Shown one piece after another: positions 17,341-27,493 of a stretch of DNA of 64,000 nucleotides. The DNA is from JAYODW01 sp038116745 (lineage in GTDB: Bacteria > Pseudomonadota > Gammaproteobacteria > Ga0077536). The DNA lies in assembly GCA_038116745.1 (NCBI GenBank), contig JAYODW010000013.1:1-64000 (forward strand), written 5' to 3'. The stretch's first letter is position 1. The number at the start of each line of letters is the position of its first letter. The translations under genes were made by a program, and so were the position numbers. The notes beneath the pieces are model-generated. The model saw nothing but the letters and a program-made list of their open reading frames with translations, did no database searches and was not told the DNA's origin.

Positions 17341-18423
17341 TCAGTCCGCGCTGAACAGTTCCGCCTGCGGACCATCATCGCTCGGGTCGTAAAAATTCGA
17401 CAGGCCGACGCCGAGCAGCCGGTAGCGCGTGCTGACAGGGAGTTCGATTCTGGACAGCAGGGTCTGAGCCGTCTCCAGCAGCTGCGCGGCCGATGCGGGT
17501 GGCGCCGATAGCGTCTGGCTGCGGGTGAGATTGCGGAAATCGCTGGTCTTGAGCTTGATGAAGATTGTCTGCGGTCTCCGGCTCTCCCGTCCAAGCGCCT
17601 GCCAGACGCGCTCTGCCAGGGCTTCCAGCGGGACCGTTAAGGTATCGAGCGCGCGATCGTCCTCAAAGGTTGTTTCAGTGGAGAGGGAGCGACGCGTCTG
17701 GCGCGGGTCTACCGGACGTTCATCGATCCCTTCGGCGAGTTCAGCCAGGCGTGTGCCGAACTTGCCGAAGCGTCGCGCGAGAGCGCCCGGTGCCTGCGCG
17801 CGCAGATCGGCGACCGTCTGGATTCCCAGCCTTTCCAGCGCCTCCTGAGTTGCTTTCCCGACCCCCGGCAGCTTGCGTACTGCCAGCAGCGACAGGAAGT
17901 CGTGTACCTCGTGGGGCTGGATCACAAACAGCCCGTTGGGTTTACGCCAGTCAGATGCGATCTTGGCGAGGAATTTATTCGGCGCCACGCCGGCGGAGGC
18001 GTTAAGCGAGAGCTCGTCGCGGATCGCCGCGCGGATAGCCTGCGCGACCCGCGTTGCGGTCGGTAGCGCGGTCTTATTACGGGTGACGTCGAGATAGGCT
18101 TCGTCCAGCGAAAGGGGTTCGATGAGATCGGTGTGGCGGCGGAAGATTGCCCGGATCTGCTGCGAGACGGCGCGATAGCGCGGAAAATCCGGGGGCACGA
18201 ACACGGCGTGCGGGCACAGGCGTTCAGCGCGGGCTGCGGGCATAGCCGAGTGGACGCCGAAACGGCGGGCCTCGTAAGAGGCCGCGCAGACAACCGAGCG
18301 CCTGCTCTGCCAGGCCACGACGACGGGCCTGTTTCTGAGTTCCGGCTGGTCGCGCTGTTCGACGGAGGCGTAGAAAGCGTCCATGTCGATGTGCACGATC
18401 TTGCGGCCGCTCGACTGGGACAT
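17341..18423 (-). CDS. dinB: DNA polymerase IV
   Basis: A 360-residue Y-family translesion polymerase. The catalytic acidic residues are visible in VHIDMDAFYASVEQ near the N-terminus and SLDEAYLDVT at about residues 103-112, followed by the helix-hairpin-helix thumb (RKLPGVGKATQEALERLG) and the little-finger domain. Normal length for DinB (351 in E. coli). It lies 13 bases after the benzoate-CoA ligase stop and 30 bases before the acyl-CoA dehydrogenase, in the same direction, so it appears to be transcribed with the box catabolic genes. I see no LexA box (CTG-N10-CAG type) directly in front of it. Confidence 0.93.
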   Translation of the reverse strand: MSQSSGRKIVHIDMDAFYASVEQRDQPELRNRPVVVAWQSRRSVVCAASYEARRFGVHSAMPAARAERLCPHAVFVPPDFPRYRAVSQQIRAIFRRHTDLIEPLSLDEAYLDVTRNKTALPTATRVAQAIRAAIRDELSLNASAGVAPNKFLAKIASDWRKPNGLFVIQPHEVHDFLSLLAVRKLPGVGKATQEALERLGIQTVADLRAQAPGALARRFGKFGTRLAELAEGIDERPVDPRQTRRSLSTETTFEDDRALDTLTVPLEALAERVWQALGRESRRPQTIFIKLKTSDFRNLTRSQTLSAPPASAAQLLETAQTLLSRIELPVSTRYRLLGVGLSNFYDPSDDGPQAELFSAD

Positions 18424-18436
18424 CAGACAGCGGCGC

Positions 18437-19975
<1,539 letters not shown>

Positions 19976-19993
19976 ACAGGAGGGTCCTTAAGT

Positions 19994-20010
19994 CACGGCG
20001 CTATGCCGTG
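19994..20010 (-). other. Intra-operon hairpin before the ligase gene
   Basis: CACGGC, loop of 5, GCCGTG: a perfect 6-bp stem in the 87-base gap between ferredoxin and benzoate-CoA ligase genes. No T-tract follows, so mRNA processing or stability is more likely than termination. Confidence 0.4.
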
Positions 20011-20062
20011 GGCTGTTGCAGCGCCGTTATCTGAACAACGAGCGATTACGCCCGGGTGTGAT

Positions 20063-20386
20063 TCAGAACTCGGGCGCAAGGGTCAGCCTGATCCCGTCGA
20101 GCCTGTCGCTGTAGGGCACCTGGCAAGCCAAGCGGGAGTTTTCCTGGTAGCTGCCGCTGTCCTCGACCATGACCTGCTCGGCAGCATCACGCGGTGCGAG
20201 GCGGCCTGCCCAGTCGGGGTCAATGTAGACGTGACAGGTTGAGCAGATGCACTGTCCGCCGCAGATTGCTTCGACCGGCAGGCCGGCATCGCGCAGCACC
20301 TCCATCAGCGTGATGCCCTCAGCGGCTTCCAGTGCGTGCTCATTGCCGTCACGGTCGATGGCGTGGACGATGCCCATATTGATCAC
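20063..20386 (-). CDS. Adrenodoxin-type 2Fe-2S ferredoxin
   Basis: A 107-residue ferredoxin (104 if it starts at the ATG at 20377). The four cluster ligands are Cys42, Cys48, Cys51 and Cys88, in the C-x5-C-x2-C spacing followed by a distant Cys (LACQ) of adrenodoxin/putidaredoxin-type proteins; Cys46 is an extra cysteine. The GTG start overlaps the boxB stop. In known box operons the electron donor to BoxB is BoxA, a flavoprotein with iron-sulphur clusters, which is not encoded here. This ferredoxin probably takes over part of that role with an unlinked reductase. Confidence 0.87.
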   Translation of the reverse strand: MINMGIVHAIDRDGNEHALEAAEGITLMEVLRDAGLPVEAICGGQCICSTCHVYIDPDWAGRLAPRDAAEQVMVEDSGSYQENSRLACQVPYSDRLDGIRLTLAPEF

Positions 20387-21801
20387 ATCCTCACGTAGGG
20401 AAAATCGAGCGCCTGATTATTGATGCCTATCCGGGGGGGTGCAATCCAGGAGGCAAACTCTCCGGGTGCGGTGACCTGCTGCATCAGCGAGCGGATGTAT
20501 TCGTGGTCGGTCTCCTGCGGCAGCCACTCGCTCGCGCGACTGTCCCACTGCAGCTCGTCGATCACTTTGCCCTCGGGCGTTACGCTGGCGCCCGCGAAAC
20601 TGCCGATATCGCGGTGGAAAGCGCGGTGCGGCAGGGTCAGTGTGAAGTCGATCCCGGCGTCGGCGATGATTTTGTTCCAGCGGTCGACGCCGCGCTGACA
20701 GTCGGCAATGTAGTCATCGCGCAGGCGCTCGTTGATAGCGGTCAGCGCCGGCACCTCCTGCTCCTGCAGCCGGCCGTCGACCAGCGTGGTAATGCTGTAG
20801 CTGTCGTCGGTCAGGCGGTGGTCGTCTTTCAGCCGCGATTCCTGATAGCGGCCTTTGAGTCCCTGGGTGAAATAGTTCGCGGCGTTGGTTGACTGCTCGG
20901 AGCCGAACAGATCCTCCGATACGCTGAAGTGGAAGTTGATGTATTTCTGCAGGGTAGGCAGATCGATCCCGCCGTGCTTGCGCACATCATCGCTGCGTTC
21001 GGTGCGCATGATGTCGCAGGCGCGTTGCACGATCCGCGCGATCCCGGTTTCGCCGACGTACATGTGGTGCGCCTCTTCGGTGAGCATGAACTGACAGGTG
21101 CGCGCGAGCGGCTCGAACGCGGATTCCGCCAGCGAGGCCAGCTGATACTTACCGTCGCGGTCGGTGAAAAAAGTGAACATGAAAAACGAGAGCCAGTCCG
21201 GGGTGCTCTCGTTGAACGCGCCCAGGATCCGCGGCCGGTCCGGATCGCCGGAACGGCGCTGCAGCAGCTCTTCGGATTCCTCACGCCCGTCGCGGCCGAA
21301 GTGCGCCATCAGCAGGTAGACCATGGCCCAGAGATGGCGTGCTTCTTCAACGTTTACCTGAAACAGGTTGCGCATGTCGTACAAAGACGGCGCTGTGGCG
21401 GCCAGAATGCGCTGCTGCTCAACGGACGCGGGCTCGGTATCTCCCTGGGTGACAATCAAGCGGCGCAGCGGGCCGCGAAACTCTCCGGGAACCTCCTTCC
21501 ACACTGGCTGATCACGATGCTCGCCGAAGCTGATCTTCTTGTCTTCGCGGTCCTTGTCGGCAAGGAAGATCCCCCAGCGGTACTCAGGCATTTTCACGTG
21601 TCCGAACTGGGCCCAGCCGTCGCGATCGACACTGATCGCCGTGCGCAGATAGATCTCGTGCTCCTGGTATTGATCCGGACCGCAGGCCTGCCACCAGTCC
21701 ATGAACTTCGGGTGCCAGGCCTCGAGAGCCCGTTTCAGGCGCCGGTCGGAGTCGAGGTCGACGTTATTGGGGATCAGGTCGCTGTAATTTACTTCGCTCA
21801 T
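20383..21801 (-). CDS. boxB: Benzoyl-CoA 2,3-epoxidase, BoxB
   Basis: A 472-residue di-iron oxygenase (about 473 in Azoarcus). It converts benzoyl-CoA to 2,3-epoxybenzoyl-CoA using O2 and two electrons. The metal ligands known for BoxB all recur with a constant shift of three residues: Glu123, Glu153, His156, Asp214, Glu243 and His246. I start at the ATG at 21801, where the sequence MSEVNYSDLIPNNV matches the family start; the frame continues upstream to 22059 but that part overlaps boxC and is not BoxB-like. Eighteen bases separate it from boxC, and it overlaps the ferredoxin gene. Confidence 0.95.
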   Translation of the reverse strand: MSEVNYSDLIPNNVDLDSDRRLKRALEAWHPKFMDWWQACGPDQYQEHEIYLRTAISVDRDGWAQFGHVKMPEYRWGIFLADKDREDKKISFGEHRDQPVWKEVPGEFRGPLRRLIVTQGDTEPASVEQQRILAATAPSLYDMRNLFQVNVEEARHLWAMVYLLMAHFGRDGREESEELLQRRSGDPDRPRILGAFNESTPDWLSFFMFTFFTDRDGKYQLASLAESAFEPLARTCQFMLTEEAHHMYVGETGIARIVQRACDIMRTERSDDVRKHGGIDLPTLQKYINFHFSVSEDLFGSEQSTNAANYFTQGLKGRYQESRLKDDHRLTDDSYSITTLVDGRLQEQEVPALTAINERLRDDYIADCQRGVDRWNKIIADAGIDFTLTLPHRAFHRDIGSFAGASVTPEGKVIDELQWDSRASEWLPQETDHEYIRSLMQQVTAPGEFASWIAPPRIGINNQALDFPYVRM

Positions 21802-21818
21802 GGCGCTTACCTCTGCCG

Positions 21819-23495
21819 TCAAGCACGGCGTTTCTGAAACTGGGGGCGTTGTCCGGTGCCATAGAGCACCAGGGCACCGCCATCGCCGACCGCGTTGGGC
21901 CGCTGGAATATCCAGTTCTGCCAGGCCGACAGGCGGGAGAAGATTTTGGACTCCATGGTCTCCGGGCCCGGAAACCTGAGGTTGGCCTCCATGCCGGTCA
22001 GGGCGTCGGGCGAGAACCCGGCGCGGGCTTCGAGGGCGATACGCAGCTCGTCCGCCCAATCGATATCGTCCGGAATGAATGTCACCAGACCCAGGCGTTC
22101 GGCGTCTGCCGCATCCAGCGATTGCGTGATTGTGTCGCGTAGTTCAGCGAGCGCATCGGGGCGGTCAAGGAAGCGGGCTTCCAGGCGGGTGATGCCGTTG
22201 ACCATGCGATAGCGGTCGAAGTTGCCAGCGGTTAACGCCACTGCCGCCGCGGGGCGTTCGTCGTCCTCGAACTGACCAAGCAGCATGAAGCTCTGGTCGG
22301 CGGCGAATACGACTTCCAGCATGAACCCGGCGAAGCAGCTGCCCGGCTCGACAGCAGCGAACAGCGAGCGCGCCGAAACGTCGAGGCGCTTCAGCACGCG
22401 CTGGGCGAAGAGCTGGATTTCGCGCACGAACCAGTCGTCGCTGTGCTGCTCAAGCAGCTGTTGAGCTGCCAGCACCCGGTCGATATCGCCTTCGCTGCGG
22501 AACAACCAGCTGCCGATGGCTTCCTCGTTGAAGCGCAGATGCAGAATGGCGTCATCCAGCTCGCGCAGCAGGGCGAGCGGCCAGAATTCCGCACCGGCAG
22601 CGTGGACCTGAACCAGGTTGCCCGGCGCGTCTTCGGTCGGGCCCAGCAGGGTAATGTGGGCGACGCCGAGATCACGGTCGAGGTCGACCCTCACGTTGCG
22701 ATAGCGCAGGGTGTTTTCGCTCAGCGTGCGCTCCACCGGCGTCAGACGGACGCCTGCGGAAGACGTCGGCCGGGTCGACAGGGCGGCCAGCTCAGCCGCC
22801 CGGGTGGTGACCAGCTGGGTGAACTCAGAGGCGGGGACGACGCGATCGACCAGCCGCCAGTCGACCGCCCGTTTGCCCCGGATACCTTCCTCTACGGTGC
22901 AGAAGAAATCCGCGTGGTCTCGTCGCACGTGTCGCTTGTCGACCAGGCGCGTGAGCCCGCCGGTGCCCGGCAGTACCGCCAGCAGCGGCAGCTCGGGCAG
23001 GGAGACTGCGCTGGAGCCATCATCCGCGAGGATGATTTCCTCGCAGGCTAGGGCGAGTTCGTAGCCGCCGCCGGCGCATGAGCCCCGCACGGCACACAGG
23101 TAATGCTGATCCGACCCGCGAGCAGCGTCCTCGATGCCATTCCGCGTTTCATTGGTGAATTTGCAGAAGTTCACTTTGTGCGCGTGGGTCGCGCGACCCA
23201 GCATGCGGATGTTGGCGCCGGCGCAGAACACCCGTTCGTGCTCGGAATGCACCACGACGCAGCCGACCTCGGGATGCTCGAAACGCAGGCGCTGAACTGC
23301 GTCGTGGAGCTCGATGTCAACCCCGAGGTCGTAGGAATTCAGCTTGAGCTGGTAGCCCTCGCCGATGGTTGTGTTTTCATCCACAGCCAGACCGAGCCAG
23401 GCGGTCCCGCCGTCGATCCGGAGTTTCCAGTGGCGGTAGGCAGCGGGCTCGGTGCGGAAATCAATAACAGCAGGTGACGGCGTGTGGTCGGTCAT
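21819..23495 (-). CDS. boxC: 2,3-Epoxybenzoyl-CoA dihydrolase, BoxC
   Basis: A 558-residue protein of the enoyl-CoA hydratase (crotonase) superfamily with the length of BoxC (about 555). It opens 2,3-epoxybenzoyl-CoA hydrolytically, releasing C1 as formate and giving 3,4-didehydroadipyl-CoA semialdehyde. The crotonase oxyanion-hole region is visible in VFCAGANIRML, with GSCAGGGYELALACEEI after it. It overlaps the end of boxR in a TGATG junction, so the regulator and enzyme are translationally coupled. Confidence 0.94.
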   Translation of the reverse strand: MTDHTPSPAVIDFRTEPAAYRHWKLRIDGGTAWLGLAVDENTTIGEGYQLKLNSYDLGVDIELHDAVQRLRFEHPEVGCVVVHSEHERVFCAGANIRMLGRATHAHKVNFCKFTNETRNGIEDAARGSDQHYLCAVRGSCAGGGYELALACEEIILADDGSSAVSLPELPLLAVLPGTGGLTRLVDKRHVRRDHADFFCTVEEGIRGKRAVDWRLVDRVVPASEFTQLVTTRAAELAALSTRPTSSAGVRLTPVERTLSENTLRYRNVRVDLDRDLGVAHITLLGPTEDAPGNLVQVHAAGAEFWPLALLRELDDAILHLRFNEEAIGSWLFRSEGDIDRVLAAQQLLEQHSDDWFVREIQLFAQRVLKRLDVSARSLFAAVEPGSCFAGFMLEVVFAADQSFMLLGQFEDDERPAAAVALTAGNFDRYRMVNGITRLEARFLDRPDALAELRDTITQSLDAADAERLGLVTFIPDDIDWADELRIALEARAGFSPDALTGMEANLRFPGPETMESKIFSRLSAWQNWIFQRPNAVGDGGALVLYGTGQRPQFQKRRA

Positions 23496-24391
23496 CAGGC
23501 GGCGCCTCGGTGGTGATTCAGAGCGCGGGCGACAGGCAGGTCCAGCAGCACGGCCAGGGACTGCTCGACGGCCAGCGGCGTGGTGTCGTGTGTGAAATGG
23601 GCGCGGGCGTAGAGCGCGGCGCGTTCGTCCAGGATCCTTTCAAGATCGCGCATCGCGTGACGATTGTCCGCCATCGGTCGATGGTCGCCCTGCGCAATAA
23701 CGCGCTCCATGTGCTGCCTTGGACTTGCCTGCAGCCATATTGTGAAACAGTGCGTGAGCAGCCGGCTGAAGGTTTCCGGTTCCGAAACCAGGCTACCGCC
23801 CACCGCGATCACAGCGTGCTCAAAGTGATCGAGGCTGGCCTCCAGCGCGGCACGCTCATAACGTCGGTAGGCGGGTTGGCCGCCCGTAGTCAGAATGTCG
23901 CTGACGGCGGTTCCTGCCAGTCGCTCAATCTCCTGCACCAGCTCAACGAAAGGCACACCCAGGCGCTTGGCCAGCGCTGCGCCAAGGGTGCTCTTGCCTG
24001 CGCCGCGCAGGCCTATCAGCGCCAAGTGGCCGAATGCGGGGCGCTCCGGGATACCGTCCCGGCGATCGAGCAGCGCTTTCAGATCGGCGGCGCTGGCAGC
24101 GCGCAGGCGCTCGCGGAGAACGGCGTACTCGATCGGCTGACTCCGGGTTTCATCCACCAGATCGTCGACGAGCACATCCATCGCGCGGGCGATGGCGCGC
24201 AGCACCAGGATGGAGGCATTGCCTTTGCCAGACTCAAGCTGCGCGATATAGCGTTCCGAAACGCCGGAAGCCGCCGCCAGGATCCGGCGCGACATCCCCC
24301 GCTGCGCCCGGACCCTGCGGACGTGCTGGCCGAGGTCATGCAGGAACGCATCTTCGGCGGACGTTTCGGCCTGTTCTGATTTACGCAACAT
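23495..24391 (-). CDS. boxR: BoxR/BzdR-type regulator: HTH plus shikimate-kinase-like domain
   Basis: A 298-residue regulator with an N-terminal XRE-type helix-turn-helix (RRILAAASGVSERYIAQLESGKGNASI) and a C-terminal shikimate-kinase-like domain with the P-loop GLRGAGKSTLG. This fusion is the signature of BoxR/BzdR, which repress benzoate genes and respond to benzoyl-CoA bound by the kinase-like domain. I start at the ATG at 24391 because the sequence before it is not conserved. It is the first gene of the box operon. The promoter in front of it holds a candidate operator, so it likely represses itself and the whole operon. Confidence 0.93.
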   Translation of the reverse strand: MLRKSEQAETSAEDAFLHDLGQHVRRVRAQRGMSRRILAAASGVSERYIAQLESGKGNASILVLRAIARAMDVLVDDLVDETRSQPIEYAVLRERLRAASAADLKALLDRRDGIPERPAFGHLALIGLRGAGKSTLGAALAKRLGVPFVELVQEIERLAGTAVSDILTTGGQPAYRRYERAALEASLDHFEHAVIAVGGSLVSEPETFSRLLTHCFTIWLQASPRQHMERVIAQGDHRPMADNRHAMRDLERILDERAALYARAHFTHDTTPLAVEQSLAVLLDLPVARALNHHRGAA

Positions 24392-24417
24392 AATGCTACT
24401 GGCGGCTCTCTTGGGCG

Positions 24418-24430
24418 GCATTATATTGCA
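24418..24430 (-). promoter_or_regulatory. Candidate BoxR operator over the box-operon -10
   Basis: On the minus strand the sequence reads TGCAATATAATGC, 26 bases upstream of the boxR start. It contains a TATAAT -10 hexamer inside a near-palindrome GCAATATAATGC (10 of 12 positions symmetric) with a TGCA half-site. Azoarcus BzdR is known to bind TGCA-containing operators, so repression by covering the -10 is a natural reading. The -35 box is weak. Inferred, not proven. Confidence 0.55.
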
Positions 24431-24543
24431 TTTTTTTGGGCGATGTATCAGCCTGTGCGGCGGAAACGCCGGTCGCCTGCAGTTGTCGCTGCGCGTCCCC
24501 ATGGACCCTGGCGCGACCCGCTGCGAGTCGGCGTCGAGCGCAA

Positions 24544-24572
24544 TTGGTTTCCGGGGATCTGCTACCTATACT
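24544..24572 (+). promoter_or_regulatory. Sigma-70-like promoter for the GS-like operon
   Basis: TTGGTT (24544-24549), a 17-base spacer and TATACT (24567-24572), placing the transcript start about 30 bases before the ATG at 24609. It is separate from, and divergent to, the box-operon promoter. Confidence 0.5.
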
Positions 24573-24608
24573 CAGCGGCCACAACGGGTTGTCGCAGGAG
24601 ACGCAGCG

Positions 24609-26078
24609 ATGGGTTTGCAGGACGGCAGCGTAGGCAAGCAGGGCTTTATTCAGCGACATGGGCTGTGGTCGGAAGCACAGCAGGCAGCGGCCGACCGTCT
24701 GGAGGCCGAGTTGCGGGGCAGCGATGTCCGCACGGTGCGCATCGCCTGGGGCGATCAGCACGGTATCGTCCGCGGGAAGAACGTCATGCTGCATGACTTT
24801 CTGCTTGCGCTCAGGAATGGCGCCGATTTCCAGACGGCGACGCTGTTCATGGACACCACGAATCACTTTTTTGTGCCGCTGTTCGCGCCGGATCCGGGCC
24901 GCGGCATGCAGGTTGTCGCTGGCGGTCCGGACGCAATCCTGGTGCCTGATCCCGGCACTTTCCGCACCCTGCCGTGGGTGCCGCGCACTGGCTGGGTGCT
25001 GTCTGAAATGGTGCTCGCGGACGGTTCGCCCTGTCCGTTCGACACCCGAGGCCTGATGCGCCGCATGCTTGACCGTCTGCGGGCGCGCGGATGGGACTAC
25101 GTGTCAGGTCTTGAAGTCGAGTTCTACATCACCCGCCTCGAAGATCCCATGCATGAGCCGGCGCAGTCCGGCTGGCCGCCTGACCCGCCGCGGGTGAGTG
25201 TTATTGCGCACGGGTTCCAGTACCTGACCGAGGAGCGACAGGATGAGATTGATCCCATCCTGCAGCTGTTGCAGGACAACCTCGAAGCGCTGGGCCTGCC
25301 GTTGCGCACGATGGAGGATGAGTGGGGGCCGGGGCAGTGCGAATTCACGTTCGACCCCGCGCGCGGTCTGACCAGTGCCGACAACATGCTGCTGTTCCGT
25401 TCGGCGACCAAACAGATCTGCCGGCGCAACGGGCTGCATGCGACGTTCATGACCCGTCCGGCGCTGCCCAATTTCTTTTCGTCGGGATGGCACCTGCACC
25501 AGTCTCTGTGCGATGCGGATACCGAGAGCAACCTGTTCGCAGCGGAGTCCGACAGCGACCAGATGCTGAGTCCGATCGGACGTCAGTTTGTTGCCGGGAT
25601 ACTGGAGCACACTGCCGCCGCGACTGTTTTTTCAACGCCGACGATCAATGGCTACAAGCGCTACGCACCGCACTCGTTTGCGCCATATCGCATTACCTGG
25701 GCGGAGGAAAATCGCGGCGCCCTGATCCGCGTGCTGGGTGAGCCAGGCGATCCCGCGACCCACATTGAAAACCGCGCCGGTGAGCCTTGTGCTAATCCAT
25801 ATCTGTATATGGCATCTCAAATTGCGGCTGGCCTTGATGGTATCGAGCGCGGTCTCGATCCGGGCGCGCCGGATGCTTCTCCTTATGAGGCAGATAAGCC
25901 GCGTCTGCCCGCTAGCCTGATGGAAGCAACGGCGGCTCTGAAGCAGAGCGAAATGTTCCGTCGGACGTTCGGCGACGGTTTCGTCGACTACTACCTCGGC
26001 GTCAAGCAGAGCGAGATTGATCGCTTTCTGAGCCACGTGACGGACTGGGAGCAGCGGGAGTATTTCGAGGTTTACTGA
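24609..26078 (+). CDS. Glutamine-synthetase-like gamma-glutamyl ligase
   Basis: A 489-residue member of the glutamine synthetase family, in the branch with PuuA (gamma-glutamylputrescine synthetase) and gamma-glutamylanilide synthases rather than true GlnA. The catalytic-domain landmarks GLEVEFYI, GPGQCEFTFDPARG, SSGWHLHQS and NGYKRYAPHSFAPYRITW are present. I take the ATG at 24609 (CAGGAG upstream); the long open frame before it is an artefact. A real GlnA is encoded at the end of this window, so this one likely glutamylates another amine: a polyamine, an aromatic amine or similar. It heads a three-gene operon. Confidence 0.83.
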   Translation: MGLQDGSVGKQGFIQRHGLWSEAQQAAADRLEAELRGSDVRTVRIAWGDQHGIVRGKNVMLHDFLLALRNGADFQTATLFMDTTNHFFVPLFAPDPGRGMQVVAGGPDAILVPDPGTFRTLPWVPRTGWVLSEMVLADGSPCPFDTRGLMRRMLDRLRARGWDYVSGLEVEFYITRLEDPMHEPAQSGWPPDPPRVSVIAHGFQYLTEERQDEIDPILQLLQDNLEALGLPLRTMEDEWGPGQCEFTFDPARGLTSADNMLLFRSATKQICRRNGLHATFMTRPALPNFFSSGWHLHQSLCDADTESNLFAAESDSDQMLSPIGRQFVAGILEHTAAATVFSTPTINGYKRYAPHSFAPYRITWAEENRGALIRVLGEPGDPATHIENRAGEPCANPYLYMASQIAAGLDGIERGLDPGAPDASPYEADKPRLPASLMEATAALKQSEMFRRTFGDGFVDYYLGVKQSEIDRFLSHVTDWEQREYFEVY

Positions 26079-26079
26079 T

Positions 26080-26625
26080 ATGGAAGAGCAGGCTGAAGGA
26101 GACTGGCGCGGAGAGCGGCTCGGCGGCATGACCGTCGCTGAAATTGATGCGTTTCTGGCCGGACCATGGCTGGCCCGGCTGGCCTGTCTGCGCGATGACG
26201 GTTGGCCCTACGTCGTGCCGGTCTGGTATCACTGGGACAGCGAAGCCTTCTGGGTTGTCGCGCGCAAGCGCTCGGAATGGGCGCACTACATCGCCGCCGA
26301 CCCGCGTGTGTCCCTGGTCGTGGATGAGCCCGATCCGCCGATCCGCAAAGTGATCTGCGAGGGGCGGGCGGAGATTGCCGAGTGGGGCGTGGGCCCGTAT
26401 CTCGATAATGGCGAGAAGTCGATCTGGAACCGGATTGGTGAGGAACACACCGGTCCTCGCTACCTCGGTCCGCGCGCAGCGGAGTACCGCGGGTCAGTGA
26501 ACGTGGAACCTTGTACGACGATTCGGATCGCGCCTGTGCGCTTGACCACCTGGCAGGGTTTCGGCTGGCACGCGCGCTATCGTCACCCTGAGCTCTATCC
26601 AGAGAACAGCGGTGATCAGTCTTGA
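26080..26625 (+). CDS. PNPOx-fold flavin/F420-type protein
   Basis: A 181-residue split-beta-barrel protein of the pyridoxamine-phosphate-oxidase-like superfamily. The N-terminal pattern (WLARLACLRDDGWPYVVPVWYHWD) is typical of family members that bind FMN, F420 or heme rather than true PdxH. It lies 1 base after the glutamine-synthetase-like gene and overlaps the following gene start, so it belongs to that operon. The substrate and cofactor are not evident; a redox step on the glutamylated compound is only a guess. Confidence 0.72.
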   Translation: MEEQAEGDWRGERLGGMTVAEIDAFLAGPWLARLACLRDDGWPYVVPVWYHWDSEAFWVVARKRSEWAHYIAADPRVSLVVDEPDPPIRKVICEGRAEIAEWGVGPYLDNGEKSIWNRIGEEHTGPRYLGPRAAEYRGSVNVEPCTTIRIAPVRLTTWQGFGWHARYRHPELYPENSGDQS

Positions 26626-27404
26626 GTCAGCTACTGGCGCCGCACGAAGGTCCGGCGTTTGTTGTGGAACGCGCGGAGGCGCGCTCCGCGTTTGTGCTGA
26701 GCTGCGATCATGCCGGCCACGCCATACCGGAGAGCCTGGGAAACCTGGGGCTCAGTCTGACGGAACGTCAGCGCCATATCGGCTGGGATATCGGTGCGCT
26801 CGGCGTCGCGCGCGCGCTGTCAGCGCGCCTCGATGCGGCACTCGTCTGGCAGCCTTATTCACGCCTGGTCGTGGACTGCAATCGCCCGATGAGCAGCGCC
26901 GGACTTATCCCTGAACGCTCAGAGGCGACAGAAATCCCCGGCAACCGCGGACTGGCTCAAGCCGACCGTGAGAGGCGGGTCGCGGCAATCCACACGCCGT
27001 ACCACCAGGCGATTACTGCGCTGCTCGATGCGCGCGTTGCGGCGGGGAGCCCGAGTATCTTCGTGGCTGTGCATACCTTCACGCCCTGCTACCTGGGTCA
27101 TGAGCGGCCATGGCATGTGGGTGTGCTGTCGGGCGACCATCGAGACCTCGCCGACAGCCTGCTCGGCGTGCTGAAACAAGAGCCGGACCTTGTGGTCGGC
27201 GACAACGAGCCGTATCGCATTGATGCTGACGATTACGGTGTTCCGGTGCACGGTATCGAGCGGGGGCTGCTGCATGTTGCCATCGAAATCCGTCAGGATC
27301 TGGTGACGGACGAGACCGGGCAGAGGCACTGGGCGGATCGGCTGTGCGGGTGGCTGAAACGCGCCTGTTCGGTGCTCGGCGATGAGGCTATCGACAAGGT
27401 CTGA
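26622..27404 (+). CDS. N-formylglutamate-amidohydrolase-family enzyme
   Basis: A 260-residue protein of the N-formylglutamate amidohydrolase (HutG-type) family, a zinc-dependent fold. Visible family segments are LSCDHAGHAIPESL near the N-terminus, WQPYSRLVVDCNRP, and FVAVHTFTP with candidate metal-binding His residues. It starts at a TTG that overlaps the stop of the previous gene. Together with the glutamine-synthetase-like ligase it suggests a glutamylation and deacylation sequence, since its family releases glutamate from an N-acyl or amide compound. No histidine-utilisation genes are nearby. The true substrate is open. Confidence 0.75.
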   Translation: MSQLLAPHEGPAFVVERAEARSAFVLSCDHAGHAIPESLGNLGLSLTERQRHIGWDIGALGVARALSARLDAALVWQPYSRLVVDCNRPMSSAGLIPERSEATEIPGNRGLAQADRERRVAAIHTPYHQAITALLDARVAAGSPSIFVAVHTFTPCYLGHERPWHVGVLSGDHRDLADSLLGVLKQEPDLVVGDNEPYRIDADDYGVPVHGIERGLLHVAIEIRQDLVTDETGQRHWADRLCGWLKRACSVLGDEAIDKV

Positions 27405-27493
27405 AAAGGCCCTGAAAAAAGTTCTTGCATTCTGCACGCAAAGCTATACGCTGCGCGGCCTCCGTGTGTGACTGGCGGCGTAATTCCAGCTGT

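Noticed and set aside
21802..22059. N-terminal extension of boxB
   Set aside because: The extra 86 residues overlap boxC on the same strand, are rich in Arg, Pro and Gly, and do not resemble BoxB. The ATG at 21801 gives the normal family length.
24393..24608. 72-codon extension of the GS-like gene toward boxR
   Set aside because: It would cross the divergent promoter region and its own promoter at 24544-24572, and the extra residues do not match the family; the ATG at 24609 has a ribosome site.
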